This document shows positions 1 to 5,882 of a stretch of DNA of 7,431 nt, piece after piece. The position numbers were made by a program, and so were the translations under genes. Where the stretch lies: the NCBI GenBank assembly GCA_937934775.1, contig CALGYL010000299.1:1-7431 (forward strand), written 5' to 3'. The stretch comes from an uncultured Clostridia bacterium (lineage in GTDB: Bacteria > Bacillota > Clostridia > Christensenellales > Aristaeellaceae). Every line of letters begins with the position of its first letter. Position 1 is the stretch's first letter. The notes below the pieces were generated by a model that was not told the origin of the DNA, ran no database searches, and saw only the letters and a list, made by a program, of their open reading frames with translations.

Positions 1-81
1 TGGACGCGGCCGGAGTCTACCGTGCTTTCGCCATGCGTTCCCCGCATCATCTCGAGGCTAGGGAGGAAACGGAAACCGGCC

Positions 82-1230
82 TCAGGTGTTGGATTCCGGC
101 GCGTTAGCCAGAGCCTTGGCCCGCTTGTTCTCATACATCAGTAAGTCCACGCGCTTTAAAAATTCCTCCGCCCCCAGGTGCTCCTCGAAGTCGTAGACCT
201 GGGAGCCCATGCTGAACGACAGCCTGAAGGGCTGCGCGCTGGATTGGTTGAGCGCCTCCACCCCGCTCAGGATGCGTTGCTTCACGCGGCTAAGTCCCGT
301 CTCGCTGCTGACATCCAGAATCAGGCAGAACTCGTCGCCACCGTAGCGGGTCACATAGTCGTTGGAACGGACCGATTTTTTGAGAAGATCCGCCGCGATT
401 TTGAGCACCCGGTCGCCGGTCTCATGGCCCAGAGAGTCGTTGATCTTTTTAAAATGGTCGATGTCCAGCATGATGAACGAGAACGTCCGCTTGGGCGAAC
501 ACTTTGCGACCTTTTCCTTCAGCACCGATTCCAGCTTTTTGCGGTTGCCCACGCCCGTCAGGTAATCGGTGTAGATGCTGTCGTCCTGCGCGTAGAGCAG
601 CACGATCAGAAGGGACGGCACCGTCGCAACCAGCGCGAACGCGTAGCCGTACATCAGCGTCTGCAGAACCGCGCCTGCCAGCGGCGGAATCGGGAAGAAA
701 AAGAGCGAAAACCGAACACGCCTGTCGAGGCTGTGGCGGTTTCGGTAGGTGACCACATAGGTCCACAGCAGCATGATCAGCGTGATCAGGTGAGACAGTG
801 GGTATAGCGGTCCCCGGTGATAGACGTTTGCGGCGTCGATGGTGTAGTACCAGCCGTTGAACTGCGAAGCGATCACCAGAAGGACGTTTGCCGCGTTCAG
901 GATCAAAAGGATCAACCGGGCGGCGGTTGGGACCTTGTCGTCGCTGCGGGTCTGGCAGTAGACGTATTCCACCCAGAACGTGGGCAACAGCGGCGTGAGC
1001 AGGAACAGAATCAGGTTGCCCGTCCAGTTGATTTCCGGGAAGGCCGGGGATAGTCCGTCAAAACGGGACAGAGTGTCCAGCACCAGCAGCGTGACCGCGA
1101 CGCCAAGCAACAACAAATACAGCCCTCGCTGGCGCGAGGTCTTGCATCCGTCTCGGGACGAATAGACCATCAGCACCAACAGCAGCAGAATCGAGAAGGT
1201 ATTCAGGATCACGTTGGCCGTCAGGCTCAT
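82..1230 (-). CDS. Membrane-bound diguanylate cyclase (7-helix sensor + GGDEF)
   Basis: The protein (382 aa) should make cyclic di-GMP from two GTP at the inner face of the membrane. Residues 1-215 hold about seven hydrophobic segments (roughly 8-22, 38-55, 72-90, 105-121, 145-162, 172-193, 198-213) with short charged loops, resembling the seven-helix sensor modules found on histidine kinases and cyclases. The GGDEF domain follows (about 218-375): DYLTGVGNR at 222-230, DIDHFKKIND at 256-265, and an intact GGDEF active site at 297-301. RSND at 288-291 ends five residues before GGDEF, matching the RxxD inhibitory I-site, so product feedback is expected. The ATG at 1230 was chosen because GAGGGAG (1237-1243) lies six bases upstream. 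The frame stays open further up to an ATG at 1296, but that start has no ribosome site and adds a non-hydrophobic, poorly conserved-looking stretch. It is a single-gene unit with its own promoter. The ligand sensed cannot be told from sequence. Confidence 0.93.
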   Translation of the reverse strand: MSLTANVILNTFSILLLLVLMVYSSRDGCKTSRQRGLYLLLLGVAVTLLVLDTLSRFDGLSPAFPEINWTGNLILFLLTPLLPTFWVEYVYCQTRSDDKVPTAARLILLILNAANVLLVIASQFNGWYYTIDAANVYHRGPLYPLSHLITLIMLLWTYVVTYRNRHSLDRRVRFSLFFFPIPPLAGAVLQTLMYGYAFALVATVPSLLIVLLYAQDDSIYTDYLTGVGNRKKLESVLKEKVAKCSPKRTFSFIMLDIDHFKKINDSLGHETGDRVLKIAADLLKKSVRSNDYVTRYGGDEFCLILDVSSETGLSRVKQRILSGVEALNQSSAQPFRLSFSMGSQVYDFEEHLGAEEFLKRVDLLMYENKRAKALANAPESNT

Positions 1231-1378
1231 GCTCTTCTCCCTCGAAGCCGATTCTCTCAGATGGGAAACGCCGCAGCTGCCGCCAGCCAACGGCATGGGT
1301 ACGGCCGCCGCGTGGCGAGGATCCGCGCCGCTGCCGGCGATTCAGGGTGCATAGATTGCCAGGAAAACCGAGAGATCA
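1231..1378 (-). other. Long GC-rich 5' leader of the GGDEF mRNA
   Basis: This is the inferred untranslated region between the promoter and the start codon. It is GC-rich in its middle part and contains self-complementary stretches such as GCAGCTGC (1273-1280) and several GGCGGC/GCCGCC blocks that could pair. I compared it by eye with the c-di-GMP-I (GEMM) riboswitch core and do not see a match, and no T-rich terminator precedes the gene. It may be a plain leader, a structured regulatory RNA of unknown type, or partly coding if the upstream ATG at 1296 is used. Confidence 0.4.
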
Positions 1379-1384
1379 TATATA

Positions 1385-1413
1385 ATTGTATGTTTTTACC
1401 AGAGGACTGTCAA
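1385..1413 (-). promoter_or_regulatory. Sigma-A-type promoter for the GGDEF gene
   Basis: On the minus strand a perfect -35 box TTGACA (1408-1413) is followed by exactly 17 bases and a -10 box TACAAT (1385-1390, 5 of 6 consensus). The surrounding 1361-1413 is a clear AT-rich island in GC-rich DNA. Transcription should begin near 1378, leaving a leader of about 148 nt before the ATG at 1230. Confidence 0.88.
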
Positions 1414-1473
1414 GGGCCCGCATAAGGTTTCGCAAAAGAGGCGGTCCGGCCCTGTGGCGGAAGGCGCCGGGAT

Positions 1474-1518
1474 AAAAAATGCCGCCCTTCGCGCCTGGTT
1501 TCGGGCGTTCAGGGCGGC
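1474..1518 (-). terminator. Intrinsic terminator of the folC-Dabb-DUF2148 unit
   Basis: Read on the minus strand, an 8-bp perfect GC stem (GCCGCCCT at 1511-1518 in minus orientation, pairing with 1481-1488) encloses three-base internal bulges on each side and a second 6-bp stem (1502-1507 with 1492-1497, one G-T pair) capped by a four-base loop. It is followed by A and six T residues (1474-1479). It sits 18 bases past the stop codon of the DUF2148 gene and upstream of the GGDEF promoter, so it insulates the two units. Confidence 0.92.
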
Positions 1519-1536
1519 GTAAACGGTTCCCTGCGG

Positions 1537-2064
1537 TTACTTTCGATCAAAGTAGACCGACTTGCGTGTGGCGGAGAGAGGCACCGCCATGATCAGTTTC
1601 ACCTCTTCGTCCATCATCTTCAGCGTCAGCGCCGCGCGTCCGGCGGAGTAGAAGATGCGGTTGTCGATGCGGCTGTCGGCGGCGACGGATACCGCCGAGC
1701 CCAGCGCGATGCCCTGGTCCAGCGGATCATAGGCGCAGGTTGCTCCGGCTTCCCGGCAGGCCGCGCAGGTGGGGAAGCCGCAGTAGCCGCAGTTGAGGCC
1801 CCGCTGCGAGAAGCGGGTGCCGATCAGCACCACCACCTGGCTGTCCCGGACATTTTTGGCGTCCCGGATGAAGCTGGGCGCTTCCAGTTCGGCGCCCAGG
1901 CGGTCCATCTCGTCGGCCAGCGCGTCCTTCTCTTCGCCCGTTACGACCAGCGTCTTGACATAGTCGATGCCCCGCGCTTTGGGCGCGGTGCGGGCGGCGG
2001 CGCACATGCGGTAGGCTGTCTCCAGTACCGCGGCCTGCTCGCAGGTCTTTTCGTCGATCAGCAT
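1537..2064 (-). CDS. DUF2148 ferredoxin-domain protein
   Basis: This 175-aa protein matches, from memory, the family described as uncharacterised proteins containing a ferredoxin domain (DUF2148, COG4739), found mostly in anaerobic bacteria and archaea. The hallmark is a cysteine cluster, NCGYCGFPTC followed by AACREAGATC, with cysteines at 92, 95, 100, 103 and 110. The CGYCGFPTC portion resembles the Fe-S motif of RnfB/CO-dehydrogenase-associated proteins, so a [4Fe-4S] cluster is likely. The length is usual for the family. There is no signal peptide or clear membrane segment, so a cytoplasmic location is expected. The ATG at 2064 has AGGAGG (2072-2077) seven bases upstream. The start overlaps the end of the Dabb gene by 7 nt (ATGCTGA), which suggests coupled translation. 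The reaction is unknown; a redox or metal-cluster role is inferred only from the cysteines. Confidence 0.88.
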   Translation of the reverse strand: MLIDEKTCEQAAVLETAYRMCAAARTAPKARGIDYVKTLVVTGEEKDALADEMDRLGAELEAPSFIRDAKNVRDSQVVVLIGTRFSQRGLNCGYCGFPTCAACREAGATCAYDPLDQGIALGSAVSVAADSRIDNRIFYSAGRAALTLKMMDEEVKLIMAVPLSATRKSVYFDRK

Positions 2065-2363
2065 TGTCCCGCCTCCTCAATCTGGTAATCGCAGGCGACG
2101 GAGTCCCTCCGGACCTCGTGCATCCGCTTCTTGACCGGCAGGTGCGCCGGGTGCTCCTGATAGGCATCAAAGGACGCGCGGTCGCGGAAGACAGTGATCA
2201 GCGCCACGTCGTAGCTGCGCGCGCTGCCCAAAAAGTCCGCGCCCGCCTCCAGGCTGACGAGGCCGTCCACCTTGCCGACCATCGAATAGAAACCTTGAAC
2301 GATCGACGGGATCTCCGATTTGAACTCCGGCTTGATCTTGAATAAAACGATGTGGCGGATCAT
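2058..2363 (-). CDS. Dabb (stress-responsive A/B barrel) domain protein
   Basis: This small protein (101 aa) begins MIRHIVLFKIK, the characteristic first strand of the Dabb dimeric alpha/beta-barrel family. The family features continue: a helix with a conserved glycine (GLVSLEAGADF), then YDVALITVFRDRASFDAYQEHPAHLPV, where the histidine pair of the YxxHPxH segment is typical, and a C-terminal VRRDSVACDYQIE strand. Proteins of this fold form ferredoxin-like barrels; some act as enzymes and most are uncharacterised. No heme or substrate can be assigned. The start was set at the ATG at 2363 because GGGAGG (2371-2376) lies seven bases upstream. The in-frame ATG two codons earlier is only about one base from that site, and the ATG at 2402 lies inside the end of folC. 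It lies between folC (35 bases upstream) and the DUF2148 gene, in one transcription unit. Confidence 0.88.
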   Translation of the reverse strand: MIRHIVLFKIKPEFKSEIPSIVQGFYSMVGKVDGLVSLEAGADFLGSARSYDVALITVFRDRASFDAYQEHPAHLPVKKRMHEVRRDSVACDYQIEEAGQC

Positions 2364-2370
2364 GCGCATT

Positions 2371-2376
2371 CCTCCC
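2371..2376 (-). promoter_or_regulatory. Ribosome binding site fixing the Dabb gene start
   Basis: GGGAGG on the minus strand is seven bases before the ATG at 2363. It rules out the two upstream in-frame ATGs at 2369 and 2402 as the main start. Confidence 0.8.
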
Positions 2377-2398
2377 ATATTTCGATCCGGCGGCGGAT

Positions 2399-3679
2399 TC
2401 ATATCCGCCTTCCGGTCAGTTTCATCAGTTCCCCCACCAAGTACAAAGAGCCGCAGGCGACGACGATGCCGTCCGGCCCCGCGGCGGTCCGTGCGGTTTC
2501 GAGGGCCTCGCCCGGCTCCGGATGCGCCTCTGCGCGCGTGCCCCGAGCGCGGTAGACCGCCGCCAGTTCCCCGGCGGGGAGCGCCCGCGGCCCTTCCACT
2601 TGCGTGGTCACGACGAGCGCGGCGCAGTCGGCCAGGATATCCGCGCAGGCTTCGGGCTGCTTGTCCCGCATCATGGCGGTCAGAAGAATGGTCCGCCGAC
2701 CCGGCAGAAATTCCCGCAGGTATTCAAGGAGCGCCCGCGCCGCCTGCGGGTTGTGCGCGCCGTCCAAAAGAAGCCCCTCGTCCGCCCAGTCCAGCCGGCC
2801 CGGCCAGCGGGCCGCGGCGAAGCCCGCCGCGATTCTCCGGGGGTCCAGCGCCCAGCCTCGCTCCGAAAGAAGCTCCAGCGCCGCAAGCGCCAGGTGCGCG
2901 TTTTCGATCTGATGCCGTCCCGCCAGATGGATCCCGGCCTCGACCGCGCCCAGGCAGGGCGTTTCGCACCGGAAGCGCGCGCCGCGGGCGGTCACGTCCT
3001 GGATGTGGAGCGGCAAAACATCCGCTTTGAGAAGCCTCGCGCCTCTTTCCCGGCAGATCCGTTCGATCACGTTGGTCGCGGCCGCGTCCTTCTGGGGATA
3101 GAGCGCCACCGGACGGCCGGGTTTGATGATGCCCGCTTTTTCAAAGGCAATTTCCTCGATGGTACCGCCCAGCTGGTCCATGTGGTCCAGGCCGATGTTT
3201 GCGATGACGCTGACCTCGGGCACGATGACGTTGGTGGGGTCGAGACGGCCGCCGATGCCGGTTTCGATCACCGCGACGTCCACCTTTTGAAGGGCGAACA
3301 CCACATAGGCCACCGCCGTCCCGAGCTCAAAGGCGGTGGGCGCGAGGCCGGGAAGCGCGCTCGCCGCTTCCCGCACCCGGTTTCCCGCCAGTTCAAACAG
3401 CGATTCGTCCAGCGGAGAGCCGTTCAGGCGAATGCGCTCCAGATAATCCGTCAGAAAGGGAGAGGTGTACAGGCCCGTGGTATAGCCGCTAAAGCGCAGC
3501 GCCGATTCGATCAGCGCGCACACCGAGCCTTTGGCGTTGGTACCCGCCACATGCACACATTGGAGCGATTTTTCCGGATGCCCCAGCGCGCCCAGCAGTG
3601 CTTCCATGTTGTGCAAACCTTTTTTTTCGCCAAAGCGCCGCGCGCTGTGAATCCAGTCGATCAGTTCCTCAGAACGCAT
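2399..3679 (-). CDS. folC: Folylpolyglutamate synthase / dihydrofolate synthase
   Basis: FolC (426 aa, normal length) is a cytoplasmic Mur-ligase-type enzyme that uses ATP to add glutamate to dihydropteroate and/or reduced folates. Visible in order are the P-loop GTNAKGS (46-52), TSPFLTDYLERIRLNG (73-88), VIETGIGGRLDPTNV (137-151), VIANIGLDHMDQLGGTIEEIAFEKAGIIKPG (158-188), where the lysine of EKAGI belongs to the family's metal-binding site, HLAGRHQIENAHLAL (251-265), the C-terminal-domain DGAHNP (306-311), and GSLYLVGEL (410-418). Two motif positions differ from the form I remember best: GTNAKGS instead of GTNGKGS and TSPF instead of TSPH. Whether it is mono- or bifunctional cannot be told. 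The ATG at 3679 has GAGGTG (3686-3691) six bases upstream; a longer open frame to 3922 runs through the promoter and into degV and is not used. It leads the folC-Dabb-DUF2148 unit. Confidence 0.95.
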   Translation of the reverse strand: MRSEELIDWIHSARRFGEKKGLHNMEALLGALGHPEKSLQCVHVAGTNAKGSVCALIESALRFSGYTTGLYTSPFLTDYLERIRLNGSPLDESLFELAGNRVREAASALPGLAPTAFELGTAVAYVVFALQKVDVAVIETGIGGRLDPTNVIVPEVSVIANIGLDHMDQLGGTIEEIAFEKAGIIKPGRPVALYPQKDAAATNVIERICRERGARLLKADVLPLHIQDVTARGARFRCETPCLGAVEAGIHLAGRHQIENAHLALAALELLSERGWALDPRRIAAGFAAARWPGRLDWADEGLLLDGAHNPQAARALLEYLREFLPGRRTILLTAMMRDKQPEACADILADCAALVVTTQVEGPRALPAGELAAVYRARGTRAEAHPEPGEALETARTAAGPDGIVVACGSLYLVGELMKLTGRRI

Positions 3680-3700
3680 TGAACGCACCTCACGGGCACC

Positions 3701-3729
3701 ATTATTCCCCAAGGGCGTTCGGCTGTCAA
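3701..3729 (-). promoter_or_regulatory. Sigma-A-type promoter of the folC unit
   Basis: A perfect -35 TTGACA (3724-3729, minus strand), a 17-base spacer and the -10 box AATAAT (3701-3706, 5 of 6) lie just upstream of folC. The start of transcription should be near 3694, giving a leader of only about 15 nt with the ribosome site almost at the 5' end. The promoter fires away from the degV promoter. Confidence 0.85.
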
Positions 3730-3740
3730 CCGCAATCGCG

Positions 3741-3772
3741 TTGAAATATTCGGGGAGAATTATGCGTTTCAA
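3741..3772. promoter_or_regulatory. Imperfect dyad between the divergent folC and degV promoters
   Basis: TTGAAA (3741-3746) and TTTCAA (3767-3772) form an inverted repeat, and a small ATTC/GAAT dyad (3748-3751 with 3757-3760) nests inside, slightly off centre. The element sits upstream of both -35 boxes, a place where a shared regulator could bind. I cannot match it to a known operator and it may be chance. Confidence 0.25.
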
Positions 3773-3780
3773 ACCCGCGC

Positions 3781-3809
3781 TTGTGTCGAAAGCACATCGA
3801 TGGTATAAT
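3781..3809 (+). promoter_or_regulatory. Promoter of the degV - E2-like unit
   Basis: A perfect -10 box TATAAT (3804-3809) is preceded by TGG, an extended -10 (TGn). A weak -35 TTGTGT (3781-3786, conserving TTG) sits 17 bases upstream. Transcription should begin near 3816, about 33 nt before the GTG start. The spacer holds a small hairpin-like dyad, TGTGT/GCACA (3782-3796). Confidence 0.78.
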
Positions 3810-3835
3810 GAACAAAATCCACTTCCGCTGGAATT

Positions 3836-3843
3836 GAGGAGGG
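3836..3843 (+). promoter_or_regulatory. Ribosome binding site fixing the degV GTG start
   Basis: GAGGAGGG lies five bases before GTG at 3849. No ATG in this frame fits the conserved N-terminus, so this site decides the start. Confidence 0.85.
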
Positions 3844-3848
3844 TTTGG

Positions 3849-4730
3849 GTGTATAAGCTGTTTACAGACGTGATGAGCGATCTGCCGCTCGAATACGTGC
3901 AGGAGCATGGCCTTGAAGTCATCCCGCTGAGCGTGATGGTGGATGGTACGGACTATACGCTTGCGGCTGATCCGAGCGCGCCCGGCTGCATTAGTCCAAC
4001 CCACTTTTACCAGCGCCTTCGCGCGGGCGCAAACGCAAAGTCCGCCCAGGCCAGCGCGGACAAGGTCGTGAGCATGATGCGGCCCTACCTGGAAGCCGGG
4101 CAGGACGTATTGTACTTGGCGTTTTCATCGGGCCTCAGCGGCACCTGCGGGAGCGGCATGGTGGCCAAAGAAAGCTTGTCCGAGGAATTCCCGGAGCGCA
4201 AGGTGATCGTGGTCGACACGCTGTGCGCGTCGCTGGGCGAGGGCCTGATGGTGTACCTGGCGGTTGAAAAAATGGAGGCGGGCGCGGCGATCGAGGATGT
4301 GGCCGCCTTCGTCGAGGAGACCAAGCTGAAAATCCACCACTGGTTTACCGTGGACGATCTGAACTTCCTGCGCAGGGGCGGACGCGTATCGGGCGCGGCG
4401 GCGTTTTTTGGCACGATGCTTTCCATCAAGCCGGTGCTCAACGTGGACGACGAGGGCCACCTGATCCCCAAAGAGAAGCAGCAGGGCAGAAAACGGGCTC
4501 TGAAGGCGCTGGTGGACCACATGAAAGAAAACTGCCTGGACCCGACGAAATACCCGGTCATGCTCTCCCACGGCGATTCGCTGGACGACGGCCGGTATGT
4601 GGAGACGCTGATTCGCGAAAAGTGGGGCGTGGGCATGCGGATCATCAATTTTGTCAACCCGGTCATTGGCTGTCACTCGGGTCCCGGTACCATCGCGCTG
4701 TTCTTTGTCGGCGACAAACCGCGCGGATAA
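3849..4730 (+). CDS. DegV family (FakB-like) fatty-acid-binding protein
   Basis: The protein (293 aa, usual length) belongs to the DegV family. Members bind a fatty acid in a deep pocket, and the studied ones (FakB) present it to the kinase FakA for phosphorylation and use in phospholipid synthesis. Seen in order: FTDVMSDLPLEYV (5-17), in the place of the family's TDSxSDLP; VIPLSVMVDG (24-33); the lipid-head-binding SSGLSGT (93-99); VVDTLCASLGEG (121-132); FTVDDLNFLRRGGRVSG (166-182); GCHSGPGTIALFF (274-286), the late HxGPG motif. The first TDS serine is replaced by valine here. Translation starts at GTG 3849, because family alignment begins there and GAGGAGGG is correctly spaced; the frame remains open upstream to 3741 but lies in promoter DNA. 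It has its own promoter and is followed 40 bases later by the E2-like gene. No FakA-type kinase gene is in the window, so the partner is unknown. Confidence 0.93.
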   Translation: MYKLFTDVMSDLPLEYVQEHGLEVIPLSVMVDGTDYTLAADPSAPGCISPTHFYQRLRAGANAKSAQASADKVVSMMRPYLEAGQDVLYLAFSSGLSGTCGSGMVAKESLSEEFPERKVIVVDTLCASLGEGLMVYLAVEKMEAGAAIEDVAAFVEETKLKIHHWFTVDDLNFLRRGGRVSGAAAFFGTMLSIKPVLNVDDEGHLIPKEKQQGRKRALKALVDHMKENCLDPTKYPVMLSHGDSLDDGRYVETLIREKWGVGMRIINFVNPVIGCHSGPGTIALFFVGDKPRG

Positions 4731-4770
4731 TCCCGGTTTCATCCAAACTGTACGAGGGGATGGATGGCAT

Positions 4771-5706
4771 GTGTTTGGTTTTCGCCCGGATGGAAGGCGC
4801 CTGCTGAGAGGCATTGATCCGATCGTCCAATTTACGCCCTACATCATGCCTACGCGAGCGGACGCGCAGAATTTCTGCCGACAGACGCTGGAATATGACG
4901 TATTGGCGGACTATATCAAATCCGCCCATGAGCGGGGTCATAACCTGACGTTCATGTCGATTGTGATCGCCGCCTTTGTGCGCACCGTGTCCCAGTGCCC
5001 GGAGCTCAACCGCTTTATCATGAACAAGCAGATTTACGCCAGAAACCGGATCTCGGTGTCGTTTGTGGTGCTGCGAAGGCGGGCGGACGACAGCATCATG
5101 GAGTCGCTGGCGAAGGTGGAATTTGAAGCCACCGACACCATCTTCGATGTTGGCCGCAAGATTGAGGAAGCCGTGGGCCAGGGCCGGGAGGACAAGAACA
5201 CCAATCTGACCGACATGTTCGCGCGCACGCTGCTCACAATCCCGGGGCTTGCGACGCTGGTGGTGGGCCTGGTGAAACTGCTGGACCGCTATGGCCTGAT
5301 GCCGGGCCTGGTTTATAAGGCCAGCCCCTTTCACACATCCATGTTCATCACCAACATGGCCTCCATCAACATGACCTATCTGTACCACCACCTGTACAAC
5401 TTCGGCACGACGTCGATCTTCCTGGGCCTTGGCAAGATCGAGCGGGCGCTGAAGCCCTCGGGCGGCGGCAAGATCGGCTACAAAAACCAGATGCCCATCG
5501 GCGTCGTGACCGACGAGCGCATCTGCGGCGGCGCAGCTTACGCCCGCGCGTTTTCCATCATGCAGAAGTACTTCCGCGACCCAAGCCTCATGGAGGTTCC
5601 GCCGGAGAACGTCAACTTCGAGACCGAGCCGATCTATCTGCGCAAGGCGCGCAAGGCCCGGAAAAAAGCCGACAAGCGGGCCGCGAAGATGATGAAGGTG
5701 GGCTGA
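4771..5706 (+). CDS. Stand-alone 2-oxoacid dehydrogenase E2-like acyltransferase-fold protein
   Basis: This 311-aa protein resembles, from memory, the stand-alone proteins of Firmicutes annotated as 2-oxo acid dehydrogenase subunit E2. They have the CoA-acyltransferase fold of chloramphenicol acetyltransferase but no lipoyl or E3-binding domain. Typical segments are FRPDGRRLLRGIDPIVQFTPYIMPTRADAQNF (4-35), CPELNRFIMNKQIYARNRISVSFVV (76-100), SPFHTSMFITNMASINMTYLYHHLYNFGTTSIFLGLG (185-221) and MPIGVVTDERICGGAAYARAF (241-261). In catalytic E2 enzymes the last segment is DHRxxDG with an essential histidine; here it is D248-E249-R250-I-C-G253-G254, so histidine is glutamate and the aspartate is glycine. 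A hydrophobic stretch lies at 155-171, and the C-terminus (290-308) is rich in lysine and arginine. The start is GTG 4771, with GAGGGGA (4754-4760) ten bases upstream and a match to the family N-terminus. It shares the degV transcript. Function is unknown; standard acyl transfer looks unlikely. Confidence 0.85.
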   Translation: MFGFRPDGRRLLRGIDPIVQFTPYIMPTRADAQNFCRQTLEYDVLADYIKSAHERGHNLTFMSIVIAAFVRTVSQCPELNRFIMNKQIYARNRISVSFVVLRRRADDSIMESLAKVEFEATDTIFDVGRKIEEAVGQGREDKNTNLTDMFARTLLTIPGLATLVVGLVKLLDRYGLMPGLVYKASPFHTSMFITNMASINMTYLYHHLYNFGTTSIFLGLGKIERALKPSGGGKIGYKNQMPIGVVTDERICGGAAYARAFSIMQKYFRDPSLMEVPPENVNFETEPIYLRKARKARKKADKRAAKMMKVG

Positions 5707-5752
5707 TTCCGCAAGTCAACACCACTTTTCGGAGAAAGGTCTTTAAAAAATC

Positions 5753-5796
5753 AAGGGCTGACTCAGCGCGATACATTCGCCTTGAGTCAGCCTTTT
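5753..5796 (+). terminator. Intrinsic terminator after the E2-like gene, probably bidirectional
   Basis: GGCTGACTCA (5756-5765) pairs perfectly with TGAGTCAGCC (5783-5792). The stem extends by a G-T and two A-T pairs, with a short inner stem GCGA/TCGC in the loop, followed by TTTT (5793-5796) and more pyrimidines. It begins about 47 bases after the stop codon. On the other strand the stem is followed within a few bases by six T residues (complement of 5745-5750), so it can also end transcripts coming from bioY. Confidence 0.88.
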
Positions 5797-5817
5797 CATT
5801 TCCTTTTGTGATGGGGT

Positions 5818-5863
5818 CCAGGGGAGCATCATGCTCCCCTGGCGGGGACTGGGGCGGAGCCCC
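5818..5863. repeat. GC-rich palindromic unit in the spacer between convergent genes
   Basis: A perfect 12-base inverted repeat (CCAGGGGAGCAT at 5818-5829 and its complement at 5831-5842, with one base between) is followed by a second small hairpin, GGGGC-GGA-GCCCC (5851-5863). No T run follows on either strand, so it is not a standard terminator. The layout, two GC hairpins next to a GGGGTCC-like edge, recalls short palindromic repeats dispersed between genes in many Clostridia genomes. Only one copy is visible in this window, so that identity is inferred. Confidence 0.5.
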
Positions 5864-5882
5864 GGCGTTACGCTGTGGAACC

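Noticed and set aside
1..81. Possible end of another gene at the left edge
   Set aside because: One plus-strand frame is open from the edge to a stop near 115, but it overlaps the end of the GGDEF gene and gives no recognisable protein; 81 bases are too few to decide. No clear terminator for the GGDEF gene is visible there either.
178..807. 209-codon open frame on the plus strand opposite the GGDEF gene
   Set aside because: It is antisense to intact GGDEF motifs and has no conserved features.
1231..1378. c-di-GMP-I riboswitch in the GGDEF leader
   Set aside because: By eye the conserved core of that riboswitch class is not present, so the leader is reported only as unidentified.
1261..1428. 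Small plus-strand reading frame (about 55 codons, starting at ATG 1261) in the spacer upstream of the GGDEF gene
   Set aside because: It has no ribosome site and runs across the promoter of the opposite strand.
2522..3682. 386-codon open frame on the plus strand opposite folC
   Set aside because: It is the antisense shadow of a clearly conserved folC gene. The GC-rich codon bias keeps this frame open; the translation is rich in Arg, His and Gln and has no recognisable domain.
4125..4814. 229-codon open frame on the minus strand opposite degV
   Set aside because: It is antisense to a well-supported DegV protein, with His/Arg/Gln-rich composition typical of shadow frames.
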